From: Nitrospira sp.
GTDB taxonomy: Bacteria > Nitrospirota > Nitrospiria > Nitrospirales > Nitrospiraceae
Assembly (NCBI GenBank): GCA_005116955.1
Contig: SWDI01000003.1
Coordinates: forward strand, 1-64,000
Length of the DNA stretch: 64,000 nucleotides
Direction: 5' to 3'
Below the pieces are notes generated by a model. It was not told the origin of the DNA and did no database searches. It saw only the letters and a list, made by a program, of their open reading frames with translations. This document shows, one piece after another, positions 25,518 to 34,571 of this stretch. The translations under genes were made by a program, and so were the position numbers. Positions within the stretch are counted from its first letter, which is position 1, and each line of letters starts with the position of its first letter.

Positions 25518-27164
25518 TCACGTGGCTGACGGCAGGGCCTTGGCAATCAGGGCCTGCGCTTCCTCTTGTATCTGCTTCAGATGCGTGTGCCCCTTAAAGC
25601 TCTCCGCATAGAGCTTGTACACATCTTCTGTCCCAGAGGGCCTGGCGGCGAACCAGCCGTTCTCCGTCACGACTTTCAGTCCACCGATAGCCGCGCCGTT
25701 ACCAGGAGCCTTGGTGAGCATCGCCACGATCCTATCTCCGGCCAGCTCCGTGGCCTTCACTTGCTCAGGCGAAAGTTTAGAGAGAATGGTTTTCTGCTCT
25801 GGTGTAGCAGGCGCATCAATCCGTTCATACACCGGCTCGCCCAGTTCGTTCGTGAGGGCTCGGTACAACTCGGACGGATCAAGGCCGGTCTTCGCCATCA
25901 TTTCGGCAGCCAGCAGGTCCATGATGATGCCGTCCTTATCAGTCGACCAGACTGTTCCATCACGTCGGAGGAACGAGGCACCGGCGCTTTCCTCGCCGCC
26001 AAAGCCAAGCGAGCCATCGAGCAGACCGCTGACGAACCACTTGAAGCCGACCGGTACTTCCACCAGTTTCTGTTTCAGCTTGGCCGCGACGCGGTCGATC
26101 AAGCTACTACTGACTAAGGTTTTGCCGATCTTGGCATCGGATTTCCAGCCGGGACGGCTGGCAAAGAGGTAGGCAATCGAGACGGCCAGGTAATGGTTCG
26201 GATTCATCAAACCTGAACGAGTGACGATTCCGTGCCGGTCATTATCAGCATCATTGCCGAAGGCCACATCAAAGCGATCTTTTAAGGCAATGAGATTTGC
26301 CATGGCGTAGGGAGAAGAGCAGTCCATTCGAATCTTGCCGTCCCAATCCAAGGGCATGAAACGGAACGTTGGATCGACGGCTGGATTCACGACCTCGATA
26401 TTCAATCCATAACGTTCGACAATCGGTTGCCAGTAGGCCACACCGGACCCGCCGAGCGGGTCGATCCCAAGCTTGAGCCCAGCGGCTTTGATGGTGTCCA
26501 TATCAACCACATGGCGTAGATCGCTCACGTAGGCTCCGATATAGTCGTGCTGATGTGTGGTTGATGCTTGTCTGGCCTGTGCAATGGAAAGACGTTTCGC
26601 TCCGTACAAGTTGGTGGCGAGAAGGGCATTGGCTCGATCCTCGATCCACTTTGTAATCTGTGTATCAGCTGGGCCGCCACTCGGCGGGTTGTACTTGATC
26701 CCGCCGTCTTCCGGGGGATTGTGCGATGGGGTGATGATGATACCATCGGCCAGACCAGAGGTGCGGCCTCGGTTGTAGCTAAGGATGGCATGAGAGATGA
26801 CGGGCGTCGGTGTAAAGCCCTCGTCTTTGTCGATCATGACCTCGACACCATTGGCGGAAAGGACCTCAAGGGCCGTGACAAAGGCCGGTTCCGACAGTGC
26901 ATGGGTGTCTTTCCCCAAATACAGCGGCCCAGTCGTGTGCTGCGCAGCCCGGTATTCGCACACTGCCTGAGTGATGGCCACGAGATGGTTCTCATTAAAG
27001 CTGTGTTTGAAGGAAGAGCCGCGATGGCCTGACGTACCGAATGACACGCGTTGTTCTCGGACAGATGGGTCTGGTTTTTCGGTCGAATAGGTAGAGAGGA
27101 GTTTTCCCACATCCACCAGAATCGAGGCGGGCGCTGGTTGTCCTGCACGGGAATGAGTCGCCAT
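25518..27164 (-). CDS. pgm: Phosphoglucomutase (alpha-D-glucose phosphate-specific)
   Basis: This 548-residue enzyme interconverts glucose-1-phosphate and glucose-6-phosphate, linking glycolysis with glycogen and cell-surface sugar synthesis. Motifs are [13 protein letters not shown] near residue 45, the phosphoserine loop [16 protein letters not shown], the metal loop NDADNDRHG, the sugar loop [15 protein letters not shown] and the phosphate-binding [10 protein letters not shown] near the end. The length is typical for the E. coli Pgm subfamily. It is divergent from the AsmA-like gene. Confidence 0.95.
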   Translation of the reverse strand: MATHSRAGQPAPASILVDVGKLLSTYSTEKPDPSVREQRVSFGTSGHRGSSFKHSFNENHLVAITQAVCEYRAAQHTTGPLYLGKDTHALSEPAFVTALEVLSANGVEVMIDKDEGFTPTPVISHAILSYNRGRTSGLADGIIITPSHNPPEDGGIKYNPPSGGPADTQITKWIEDRANALLATNLYGAKRLSIAQARQASTTHQHDYIGAYVSDLRHVVDMDTIKAAGLKLGIDPLGGSGVAYWQPIVERYGLNIEVVNPAVDPTFRFMPLDWDGKIRMDCSSPYAMANLIALKDRFDVAFGNDADNDRHGIVTRSGLMNPNHYLAVSIAYLFASRPGWKSDAKIGKTLVSSSLIDRVAAKLKQKLVEVPVGFKWFVSGLLDGSLGFGGEESAGASFLRRDGTVWSTDKDGIIMDLLAAEMMAKTGLDPSELYRALTNELGEPVYERIDAPATPEQKTILSKLSPEQVKATELAGDRIVAMLTKAPGNGAAIGGLKVVTENGWFAARPSGTEDVYKLYAESFKGHTHLKQIQEEAQALIAKALPSAT

Positions 27165-27437
27165 AGGAGAGGTGTAGTTCTAATGTCTGGTCGCTGTCAA
27201 CTGTAGAGGGCCCATGTATGCGAAAATAAGACCGCACTCTTGTCCGGTATTAAGAAATGGTGGTTACCTCGGAGGATCTTTTCCGTCTTACGTGTGGACG
27301 GCGATCGGATGTAGGGTGTCCTGGAACTCTGAAATAGGAGTGGAGAAACCCCTTATAGAACGCTGAGTTCATGGATTTTGAACGATTGATCCGGTAAGAT
27401 GCCGATAAGGACTTGTCCGTAATCTGAAGGGGGTGGC
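27165..27437. other. Divergent intergenic region pgm / AsmA-like gene
   Basis: These 273 bases hold the promoters for two divergent genes. I found no convincing -35/-10 pair, no strong hairpin and no RNA-like structure. A GAAGGGGGTGG stretch just before 27438 is the ribosome-binding site of the AsmA-like gene. Confidence 0.35.
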
Positions 27438-30400
27438 GTGTTCCGTCTTCGGCTTGCGCTTGTGATCGTACTCGCCTTCGTGGTGTTGGCCGTTGCGTTC
27501 CTCTCATTTTCGAGGGAGCTGACTGGCCAAGACTATCTCAAGGATTTTGTCCTGGAACAGCTTGAGGAAAGTCTGGGTAGAAAGATCGACGTGCATCGCG
27601 TCAAGTTTGTGATATTCCCGAGTATTCGCGTGGAACTCACCGAGGTCAAGATTCATGATCCTCAATCAGAACAGGTAGTCCTGACGGCTAAGCGTATTGA
27701 TTTGGTCTTACGCCTCCTGCCACTCCTCAAAAAACAAGTTGTCGGTAAGCGATTGTTGATCGAAGAGCCAACGCTCACGCTTCGGCGGAACGAACGCGGT
27801 CGATGGAATATCTCCGATGAGTTGAACGGGCCCGTGGATGTCGACCAGCACACGATGGATATGATGGCGCGGACACTCATGATCAGAGAGGCGACGCTCA
27901 TCAACGGAACGATCACGGTCATTGATGCCGCCAGACCCGATGGCATTCGGTCTCTCAAGTTGGAGCACGTCGAGTGTAGGTTGCTGGTTCGGCCTGATCG
28001 TGGTTTCGCCGAAGTCCATGTGTCAGCAGCTCATCAAGGAGAATCAGGTCTATCGGCTGTGTCACTGAATGGTGTCATAAAACGAGCAGAGCCCTCGGTG
28101 TCGTTGTCTGGTGAAGAGGTCGCTGAATCGGCCACAAGATTTCAGCTCGAAGGACAGATCGACGCCACAGATCTCAACATCCGGGACGCGGCTGACTTTC
28201 TTGGCCCCAGGCCGGTGTCTGAGCATCTTCAAGGGGCGTTGAATCTCAAGAGTATCGTTCGCGTGATGCCGGGTGTGTCTGGATATGACATGGTTCTGTC
28301 AGACATGACCGCGCAGTTGAATAACATCACACTGAGAGGAAAGGCCAATCTGGCCGGCCTGCTGACTCCTCAGCCGACGTTTGCCGTCACGTTCAGCAGT
28401 TCTCTGGTTTCCCTCCCGCAGCTCCTGAAAACCATTCCCCCGGACTGGATCCATGCGCAGCTCCCAGCCCTTCTGGCTGATCGCCAGATCGACGGCAAGG
28501 TGCAAGTGGTGAATGCAACGCTCACTGGGTCCGCGACGAGAGGCCCTCAACTTTCGACGATCGGAGAGTTTCATGTCAGCGAAGGTCGCGGCTTGATCGG
28601 TAATGATCGCATCGCCGCGAAAGACCTCGCGGCAGTGGTGGTGGTCGAGACTGGGCGTGTTCGGATTGCGAAGATCACTGGAATGTATGGGGCAATGCAG
28701 ATCACTGGCGGAAAGGCGGAGGTGTCGTTTCTCGATGCTGGCCCATGGCTGGGATTGGAGATCACGGGAGAGACGGCGGCAGTGCAGCTCGTCGAGTTTC
28801 TGGCGAAGACTGTGAAAGCAGAGCGAGTCACGCAGTTGCTCGCCGGTATCCGTGATGCTGAGGGGACGGCACAATCCACATTTCGCCTCGTGGGACCGTT
28901 GAATCAGCCCGGTGGGATCACCTTTGCGGGTGGGGAGATCATCGCCCGTCAAGTGAGTCTCACTCATGTGAATTTACCGGATCGTGTGACCGGGATGCAG
29001 GGAAGATTTGTCTTGGCCGATGGAGCCACACAGTTCGATCAAGTCGCCGGACATCTTGGGGGAACTGCTGTGCAGGTTCACGGTACCGTTACCGGAGGAC
29101 CTCAAAGCCACTATCAGGATTTTATTATTCGTACGCGCGGTGATGCGGCGCAGATGGTTCGGTTGTTTCGTTCCTCGGTAATTGAACAGAGTGCATTCGA
29201 GGGGGTGTTCAGCTCAACAATTGCAGTCTCTGGTTCGACGGCGAGACCGCATATCCAAGGGTCCGTTGTGTTGGATGAGGCCAAAGTCGCGTTCGGGGTG
29301 ATTGCAAAACCCGTCGGTCCTCGCGCCACTGTGGAGTTTGAAGGGGTGATGCCTCAGTCCAGCAGCATCAAGCTGCATCGCATTGAGCTGGTGTTGCCCG
29401 CTGTGACCATTCCCGCTAAGGGAACCATGCAGTTCGGGAATGGCTTTCTGATCGATATGGCCGTGGCGACCGGTACGGTATCGGTATCCAGTCTTCCGGA
29501 ATGGCTAGCCAAAGATGGGCTTGAAGCCGGGAATATCGAAGTCTCGCTTGATGTCAAAGGAAAGGAGCCGGATTGGAAGACCTGGCGGGTGACCGGATGG
29601 ATGGGACTGACGAACGGGCTGATGCAGGTAAAAGGGATTGATGGGCATCTACAAGATTTCTATGCCCGCGTAAAGTTTGCCCGCAACGAGGTCGAATTCA
29701 AGCAGCTATCGTTTAAGGTTCAAGGGAGTGACGTCGCCATAGAGGCCACGGTTCGAAATTGGACGGCGAAGCCGATTGTTACTGGCAAGATCGAGTCCAA
29801 CCAATTCGATTTGAGTCTGGTGATTCCAAAGGGGGAACGGACTCCGATCCGGGAGTTCCTCGAAACGTTGGCGGCGACCAGCCACGTCACTATGGCTGTG
29901 GCCGTGGCGCGTGGCCGATACAAGCATCTAAAATTCGGTTCGCTTGCCGCTCGAGTCAATATTCAGGACGGAATGCTTGATATCGATCGTCTTTCCGGAG
30001 AGTCCACCCATGGACAAGTGGCCGGACGGCTCGTCGTGCAACTTCCCCCCAAAGCACCGGCGGATTTTGACCTGTCATTTAGGGCTACCGGAGTCGAATT
30101 TGAAGACCTGTTGCGGCTGACCAAAGCGCAGGTCCATAGCGCATCGGGAGAGATTCGCTTGAGCGGTGTGCTTCGCGGGCATGGGCGCAACCCGCATGGG
30201 GTCTATCCTTCATTGAACGGCAAAGTCGAGTTGTTGTTGGAAAATGGTCGCATCCTGAAAACGAATGAGCGGGCAGTCTGGAAGATCATTAGTCTGTTAA
30301 ACCTCCCGGCTGTGTTACAAGGGAAAGTCGATCTTGAAAAGGAGGGGCTGCCATACAACAGAATTTCTTCTACCATTGCCATTCAAGATGGGATGTTTCA

Positions 30401-30797
30401 GACGGAAAATCTGATCATCGACAGCCCAATTCTGAAAATTACAGCAGCCGGGAATTATGACTTGCCGACAGACCAGCTGGATCTGGCCGTTGCCGTGAGT
30501 CCGTTCGGGTCATACTCACAATTCCTTAAGACGATTCCGCTCTTTGGGCGAATCGTTGCGGGGGACCGCAAGGGCATCGCCACGGCGATGTTCACTGCGA
30601 AGGGAGCGCTGGAAGATCCCGAGGTCACCTATTTGCCGGTCAAGTCCTTTGCGGCCGGCCTATCGGGGTTGGCCCAACTGGCCGTCGATGTTCTAACGAA
30701 CACATTGACGCTGCCAATGGATTTGGTGGCACCGGATGAAGAGTCTGGAGTGCGACCGAGAGACATGACTCCATCGACGGCTCCCGCCGTGCCGTGA
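27438..30797 (+). CDS. AsmA-like giant envelope protein
   Basis: This 1119-residue protein starts at GTG after AAGGGGGTG. An uncleaved signal anchor (LALVIVLAFVVLAVAFLSF) is followed by ELTGQDYLKDFVLEQLEESLGRKIDVHRVKFVIFPSIRVEL (the first helix-strand module of AsmA/DUF748 proteins). The rest is a very long run of beta-strands, and a C-terminal AsmA_2-type block has GNYDLPTDQLDLAVAVSPFG. Such proteins (AsmA, TamB, YhdP) form hydrophobic grooves that bridge the periplasm and move phospholipids to the outer membrane. Which paralogue this is cannot be decided. Confidence 0.85.
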   Translation: MFRLRLALVIVLAFVVLAVAFLSFSRELTGQDYLKDFVLEQLEESLGRKIDVHRVKFVIFPSIRVELTEVKIHDPQSEQVVLTAKRIDLVLRLLPLLKKQVVGKRLLIEEPTLTLRRNERGRWNISDELNGPVDVDQHTMDMMARTLMIREATLINGTITVIDAARPDGIRSLKLEHVECRLLVRPDRGFAEVHVSAAHQGESGLSAVSLNGVIKRAEPSVSLSGEEVAESATRFQLEGQIDATDLNIRDAADFLGPRPVSEHLQGALNLKSIVRVMPGVSGYDMVLSDMTAQLNNITLRGKANLAGLLTPQPTFAVTFSSSLVSLPQLLKTIPPDWIHAQLPALLADRQIDGKVQVVNATLTGSATRGPQLSTIGEFHVSEGRGLIGNDRIAAKDLAAVVVVETGRVRIAKITGMYGAMQITGGKAEVSFLDAGPWLGLEITGETAAVQLVEFLAKTVKAERVTQLLAGIRDAEGTAQSTFRLVGPLNQPGGITFAGGEIIARQVSLTHVNLPDRVTGMQGRFVLADGATQFDQVAGHLGGTAVQVHGTVTGGPQSHYQDFIIRTRGDAAQMVRLFRSSVIEQSAFEGVFSSTIAVSGSTARPHIQGSVVLDEAKVAFGVIAKPVGPRATVEFEGVMPQSSSIKLHRIELVLPAVTIPAKGTMQFGNGFLIDMAVATGTVSVSSLPEWLAKDGLEAGNIEVSLDVKGKEPDWKTWRVTGWMGLTNGLMQVKGIDGHLQDFYARVKFARNEVEFKQLSFKVQGSDVAIEATVRNWTAKPIVTGKIESNQFDLSLVIPKGERTPIREFLETLAATSHVTMAVAVARGRYKHLKFGSLAARVNIQDGMLDIDRLSGESTHGQVAGRLVVQLPPKAPADFDLSFRATGVEFEDLLRLTKAQVHSASGEIRLSGVLRGHGRNPHGVYPSLNGKVELLLENGRILKTNERAVWKIISLLNLPAVLQGKVDLEKEGLPYNRISSTIAIQDGMFQTENLIIDSPILKITAAGNYDLPTDQLDLAVAVSPFGSYSQFLKTIPLFGRIVAGDRKGIATAMFTAKGALEDPEVTYLPVKSFAAGLSGLAQLAVDVLTNTLTLPMDLVAPDEESGVRPRDMTPSTAPAVP

Positions 30798-30809
30798 GGG
30801 GCTCGATTC

Positions 30810-30838
30810 TTGACCGACCCACGCCCCCATGCTAGCAT
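30810..30838 (+). promoter_or_regulatory. Sigma70-type promoter for the M24 peptidase gene
   Basis: TTGACC (30810-30815) and TAGCAT (30833-30838) are separated by exactly 17 bases and lie about 65 bases ahead of the ATG at 30905. Five of six -35 bases and four of six -10 bases fit the consensus. Confidence 0.55.
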
Positions 30839-30904
30839 CACCAAAGTTAAGGCTTTGTCATCCCACGGGTTTCCATTCAAATCTGCTGTCCCATTAGCAT
30901 ATAC

Positions 30905-32053
30905 ATGAAACGCGCTACCGTCTCCCAACCAGAATTAGCCACACTGTTCATCGCCGCCAGCGAGCAGGACTCGAATCTGTACTATGCCACGCACTTCATG
31001 GCACCAGACCCGTTCATCTATTTGGAAATTAAGGGTGAGCGGTTGATGGTCATGAGCGATCTGGAAATGGATCGTGCCAGGACTCAAGCCTCAGTGGATC
31101 GAGTCTTGTCCTACTCGGAAATTGAACAGAAGGCGAAGAAACAGGGAATCAAAGACCCGACCGCAGTTGATATCGTCCATGTGGTGTTGAAAGAGTCCAA
31201 GATCCGCCGTCTTTCGGTGCCTGCGAATTTCCCGGTGATCCATGCCGCGCGATTACAAGAGCGAGGATACAGTCTCAAACCAAAGCGAGACCCGTTTTAT
31301 GAACAGCGTGTGCTGAAGACGGCGGAAGAAGTACGTCATATCGAAGACGCGCAGCGGGCCACGGAAGAAGCCGTGGCCGCAGCCCACACGCTATTACGCC
31401 GGGCCGAGATCAAGGATGAGCAACTCTGGCTTGATGGCGAGGTGGTGACCTCGGAACGGATCAAAAAGGTTGTCAACGTGAAGCTCATGGAGCGGGACTG
31501 TATTGCCCAGCATACGATTGTGGCAGGGGGAGAGCAGGCCTGTGATCCACACAATGAAGGGAGTGGACCGTTGCCGGCTCATCGCAGCATTATTTTTGAC
31601 GTCTTCCCTCGGTCGGCCACGAGTCGCTATTTTGCCGACATGTCGAGGACGGTGATCCGTGGGAAGGTGAGCCAGGAACTCAAACGGCTGTATGGTGCCG
31701 TGAAGGATGCTCAGGAAGACGCCATCGACAAGATTAAAGATGGCGCGGATGGCATGAAGATTCATCAGGGCATCTGCGCGCGTTTTGAAAAGGCCGGATA
31801 CAAGACCGGTTTGGTGAATGGACGCATGCAAGGGTATTTTCATGGGACTGGACATGGAGTGGGGCTCGATATTCACGAAGCGCCACGGATCAGTCGAACT
31901 GGGTCACTCCTCCAAGAGGGCCATGTCGTCACGGTTGAACCAGGGCTGTATTATCCAGGATTGGGGGCAGTCCGAATTGAAGACATGGTGCTCGTCACCA
32001 AGGATGGATGCCGGAACCTCACCAATTTCCCAAAAATCTTCGAGCTCGGATAG
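30905..32053 (+). CDS. Xaa-Pro peptidase, M24 family
   Basis: This 382-residue cytoplasmic protein has an N-terminal creatinase-like domain (about 1-150) and a pita-bread catalytic domain. The five metal ligands are visible in FDVFPRSATSRYFADMSRT (two Asp), GTGHGVGLDIHE (His), VEPGLYYPG (Glu) and GAVRIEDMV (Glu). It resembles PepQ/PepP-type aminopeptidases that remove residues N-terminal to proline. The substrate is not known. It precedes archease and rtcB with a 66-base gap. Confidence 0.88.
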   Translation: MKRATVSQPELATLFIAASEQDSNLYYATHFMAPDPFIYLEIKGERLMVMSDLEMDRARTQASVDRVLSYSEIEQKAKKQGIKDPTAVDIVHVVLKESKIRRLSVPANFPVIHAARLQERGYSLKPKRDPFYEQRVLKTAEEVRHIEDAQRATEEAVAAAHTLLRRAEIKDEQLWLDGEVVTSERIKKVVNVKLMERDCIAQHTIVAGGEQACDPHNEGSGPLPAHRSIIFDVFPRSATSRYFADMSRTVIRGKVSQELKRLYGAVKDAQEDAIDKIKDGADGMKIHQGICARFEKAGYKTGLVNGRMQGYFHGTGHGVGLDIHEAPRISRTGSLLQEGHVVTVEPGLYYPGLGAVRIEDMVLVTKDGCRNLTNFPKIFELG

Positions 32054-32119
32054 CTCACTTCAGGACTGCACTCTCCCCACGATGGGTTCAGATTTGCGTA
32101 TCACTTTGAGTGACACTCG

Positions 32120-32557
32120 ATGTCCCACTCATTCCGCTTTCTAGATGACATTGCCACGGCTGACTTGGCGTTTGATGCGTCCGGTGATTCTCTCCAAGAA
32201 CTCTTTCACGGGGCTACGTGTGCGGTCATCGACGCGATGGCCGATCCTTCGACAGTCGGGTCTACCTGGCGGAAATCAGTGGAACGAACAGAAGAGGATC
32301 CTGCCGAACTGTTGTTCGATTGGCTCTCGGATCTGGTGTACTGGAAAGATGCGGATGGAGTCGTATTCAGTACATTCACACTCACGATCACATGTGGAGA
32401 CGACGGCTCTTGGCATCTGAAGGGGGAGCTGTGTGGGGAGTCGGTCAATGGATTGGTGCAGGTGTTGCGGAACGATGTGAAGGGGATTACAAAACATCTG
32501 TATCACGTCAGGCAAGAGGGCATGGGATGGAATGCGCGGGTGGTGGTGGACGTATGA
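32120..32557 (+). CDS. Archease, RtcB-activating factor
   Basis: This 145-residue protein matches the archease family: the start SHSFRFLDDIATADLAFDASG with the conserved metal-binding Asp, then DPAELLFDWLSDLVYW, and the C-terminal VKGITKHLYHVR. Archease speeds guanylylation of RtcB and allows multiple turnovers. Its stop overlaps the rtcB start as ATGA, and this pairing is characteristic of the family. Such a gene pair indicates RNA repair by 3'-phosphate ligation. Confidence 0.92.
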   Translation: MSHSFRFLDDIATADLAFDASGDSLQELFHGATCAVIDAMADPSTVGSTWRKSVERTEEDPAELLFDWLSDLVYWKDADGVVFSTFTLTITCGDDGSWHLKGELCGESVNGLVQVLRNDVKGITKHLYHVRQEGMGWNARVVVDV

Positions 32558-34005
32558 AGCTCCACACAGAGATGAGGGTCAATCGGATTACCGATGAGGT
32601 GTGGGAAATCCCCATCAGCGAGAAGTCTGGCATGCTGGTTCCAGCACGAATCTATGCCACACCGACCATTCTTCAATCGATGGATGCCGGAGTCTTCGAG
32701 CAAGTGACAAATGTGGCGTGTCTCCCTGGAATCAGACGTTATGCGCTGTGCATGCCGGATGGACATTGGGGCTACGGTTTCCCCATTGGAGGCGTTGCCG
32801 CCTTTGATGTCCGTACCGGGATTATCTCGCCTGGCGGTGTCGGGTATGACGTGAATTGCGGCATGCGGCTTATGAGGACCAATCTCACGCAGCAGGACGT
32901 GCAGCCATTGCTCGAACGATTGATGACGGAATTATTCCGGAGAGTACCTGCCGGGGTCGGTGCGAGCGGGGCTGTACGGCTGGACCACTCGTCGTTCGAG
33001 GATGTCATGGTCCGCGGGGCTCGATGGTGTATTGAAAACGGTTATGGTTGGCCTCAAGATCTTGAAGCGATAGAAGAGAGAGGCTGTATCGCCGGGGCCG
33101 ATCCGTCGAAAGTCAGCGACCAGGCAGTCAGTCGAGGGATCAATCAACTGGGAACTTTGGGATCGGGGAACCACTACCTTGAGGTGCAGGTGGTCGCATC
33201 CGATAGGGTCTTTGATCAAAAAATAGCCTCAGCCTGGGGTATCACCGGGCATGATCAGATTGTTGTGATGGTTCACTGCGGATCCCGTGGGTTCGGGCAT
33301 CAGGTCGCAAGTGATTATCTCAAAGTATTTGAGAAAGCGATGCGACGATATGGAATTTCCGTGAACGACCAGCAACTGGCCTGCGCCCCGTTCACATCAG
33401 TGGAAGGGCAGGACTATTTTTCGGCTATGAACTGTGCGGCCAACACCGCTTTCGCCAACCGCCAGGTCATCAACCATCAGATCCGAGAAGCCTTTGCCGC
33501 TGTATTCGGCCGATCGGCAGAGGAGCTGGGTATGGAGCTGGTCTATGACGTGGCGCATAACATCGCCAAAGTCGAGCGATATCCGGAGGGCGATCTGGTC
33601 GTCCATCGGAAAGGTTCAACAAGAGCATTAGGGCCGGGGAGTCCTGATCTCTCGCCACGGTATCGGACGACTGGTCAACCGGTCATTTGCGGCGGCTCCA
33701 TGGAAACCGGGTCCTATCTATTGGCCGGAACTCAAGCTGCGATGAGTGACACCTTTGCGTCAACGATGCATGGGTCTGGGCGCACGATGTCACGTGCGCA
33801 AGCAAAGAAAACCATTCGGGGTGAGCAGGTCCAGAAGCAAATGAAACAGCGAGGCATTCTCGTGAAGGCCGTCTCGATGTCGGGCCTGGCCGAGGAGGCG
33901 GGCTTCGCGTACAAAGACATATCCGAGGTGGTCGAGACCGTCGATCGAGCAGGAATTACCAAGAAAGTGGCGGAGCTTCGACCGATCGGGAACATCAAAG
34001 GATAA
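32554..34005 (+). CDS. rtcB: RNA-splicing ligase RtcB
   Basis: The start at 32554 is fixed by the ATGA overlap with archease and by MKLHTEMRVNRITDEVWEI. It gives 483 residues, the family length. RtcB joins RNA 2',3'-cyclic phosphate or 3'-phosphate ends to 5'-OH ends using GTP and Mn2+. Metal and active-site motifs are GVGYDVNCGMRL, GSGNHYLEVQ, VHCGSRGFGHQV, CGGSMETGSYLLAG and STMHGSGRTMSR, the last with the His that is guanylylated or near it. No RtcR or RtcA gene is near, so control is not evident. A longer frame from 32218 runs through archease in another phase and is not coding. Confidence 0.95.
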   Translation: MKLHTEMRVNRITDEVWEIPISEKSGMLVPARIYATPTILQSMDAGVFEQVTNVACLPGIRRYALCMPDGHWGYGFPIGGVAAFDVRTGIISPGGVGYDVNCGMRLMRTNLTQQDVQPLLERLMTELFRRVPAGVGASGAVRLDHSSFEDVMVRGARWCIENGYGWPQDLEAIEERGCIAGADPSKVSDQAVSRGINQLGTLGSGNHYLEVQVVASDRVFDQKIASAWGITGHDQIVVMVHCGSRGFGHQVASDYLKVFEKAMRRYGISVNDQQLACAPFTSVEGQDYFSAMNCAANTAFANRQVINHQIREAFAAVFGRSAEELGMELVYDVAHNIAKVERYPEGDLVVHRKGSTRALGPGSPDLSPRYRTTGQPVICGGSMETGSYLLAGTQAAMSDTFASTMHGSGRTMSRAQAKKTIRGEQVQKQMKQRGILVKAVSMSGLAEEAGFAYKDISEVVETVDRAGITKKVAELRPIGNIKG

Positions 34006-34571
34006 TCCAACCCTTTCGTTCAGATTCGATTCACCAGCAACATTGCATTAAGCAAGTCGAACTTCATCCCCATCAAAAAGAGTCTTCCAATAGCTCACTG
34101 GTAACAGTGTGAGAGCGCTCAGTCGCTAGCCTTCCTAGCGGGAATACGAGCTCTTCTTCTCCATCCGCTTAAGGTCGCCGCTGGTTTTCATCCAATGCTT
34201 TACCAATCAGAAATTGCTGCTATCGTCGTTTCAGATGCACCCGGAACGGGAGGTATCCGTTGTTTGGTCATCTGGATAGAGGTGAGAATAGCCATGACAA
34301 TTAGGCACATGCGTCGAGCCGTGCGATGGTCGGTCTTGGCTGAGTGAATGAAAGGGTTCGAAGCGATGGCTTGTTCGGGAGATGTGTCATTAGTCCCAGC
34401 TGTGTTCACTGAGGCGGAGGCGGAATATCACTGCGTTCGGTGAGCAATAGAGGGGTTGTCGGTAAAGGGGCTGGTCCGGATCACAACCACAAGGGGCCTG
34501 CGCAGGCCCTGTCCGTTTTTTCGTTGGACTGCACTGGATTTCTGAAAACCGTAAGGAAAAACTATCCTGAC
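34006..34571. other. Long intergenic region between rtcB and the GGDEF/EAL gene
   Basis: This 566-base stretch has no convincing gene. Just behind rtcB are two small stem-loops: CACTG/CAGTG with a GTAA tetraloop (34097-34108), and CGCTAG/CTAGCG with a five-base loop (34124-34140). They may end the rtcB transcript or belong to a small RNA. A 69-codon minus-strand frame (34200-34409) has a short hydrophobic stretch but no ribosome-binding site or family. A separate terminator-like hairpin lies at 34494-34521. No c-di-GMP riboswitch pattern was seen. Confidence 0.45.
34494..34521 (+). terminator. Intrinsic-terminator-like hairpin in the leader of the GGDEF/EAL gene
   Basis: GGGCCTGCGCAGGCCC (34494-34509) is self-complementary, and TTTTTT ends the motif at 34516-34521. 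It lies only about 50 bases before the ATG at 34572, so it either ends a short upstream transcript or attenuates the signalling gene. Confidence 0.6.

Noticed and set aside
32218-32553. Upstream extension of the rtcB frame through archease
   Set aside because: It lies in another frame over a well-matched archease gene; RtcB homology begins at MKLHTEMRVN, coupled by ATGA.
34200-34409. Minus-strand 69-codon frame with a hydrophobic stretch
   Set aside because: The hydrophobic part is central and short, there is no ribosome-binding site, and no family is recognised.
34440-34571. Longer start for the GGDEF-EAL protein
   Set aside because: The extra codons run through the terminator-like hairpin and have no domain; the receiver domain begins right after the ATG at 34572.
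34006-34571. c-di-GMP riboswitch ahead of the GGDEF-EAL gene
   Set aside because: The conserved GEMM sequence blocks are not found; only simple hairpins are present.
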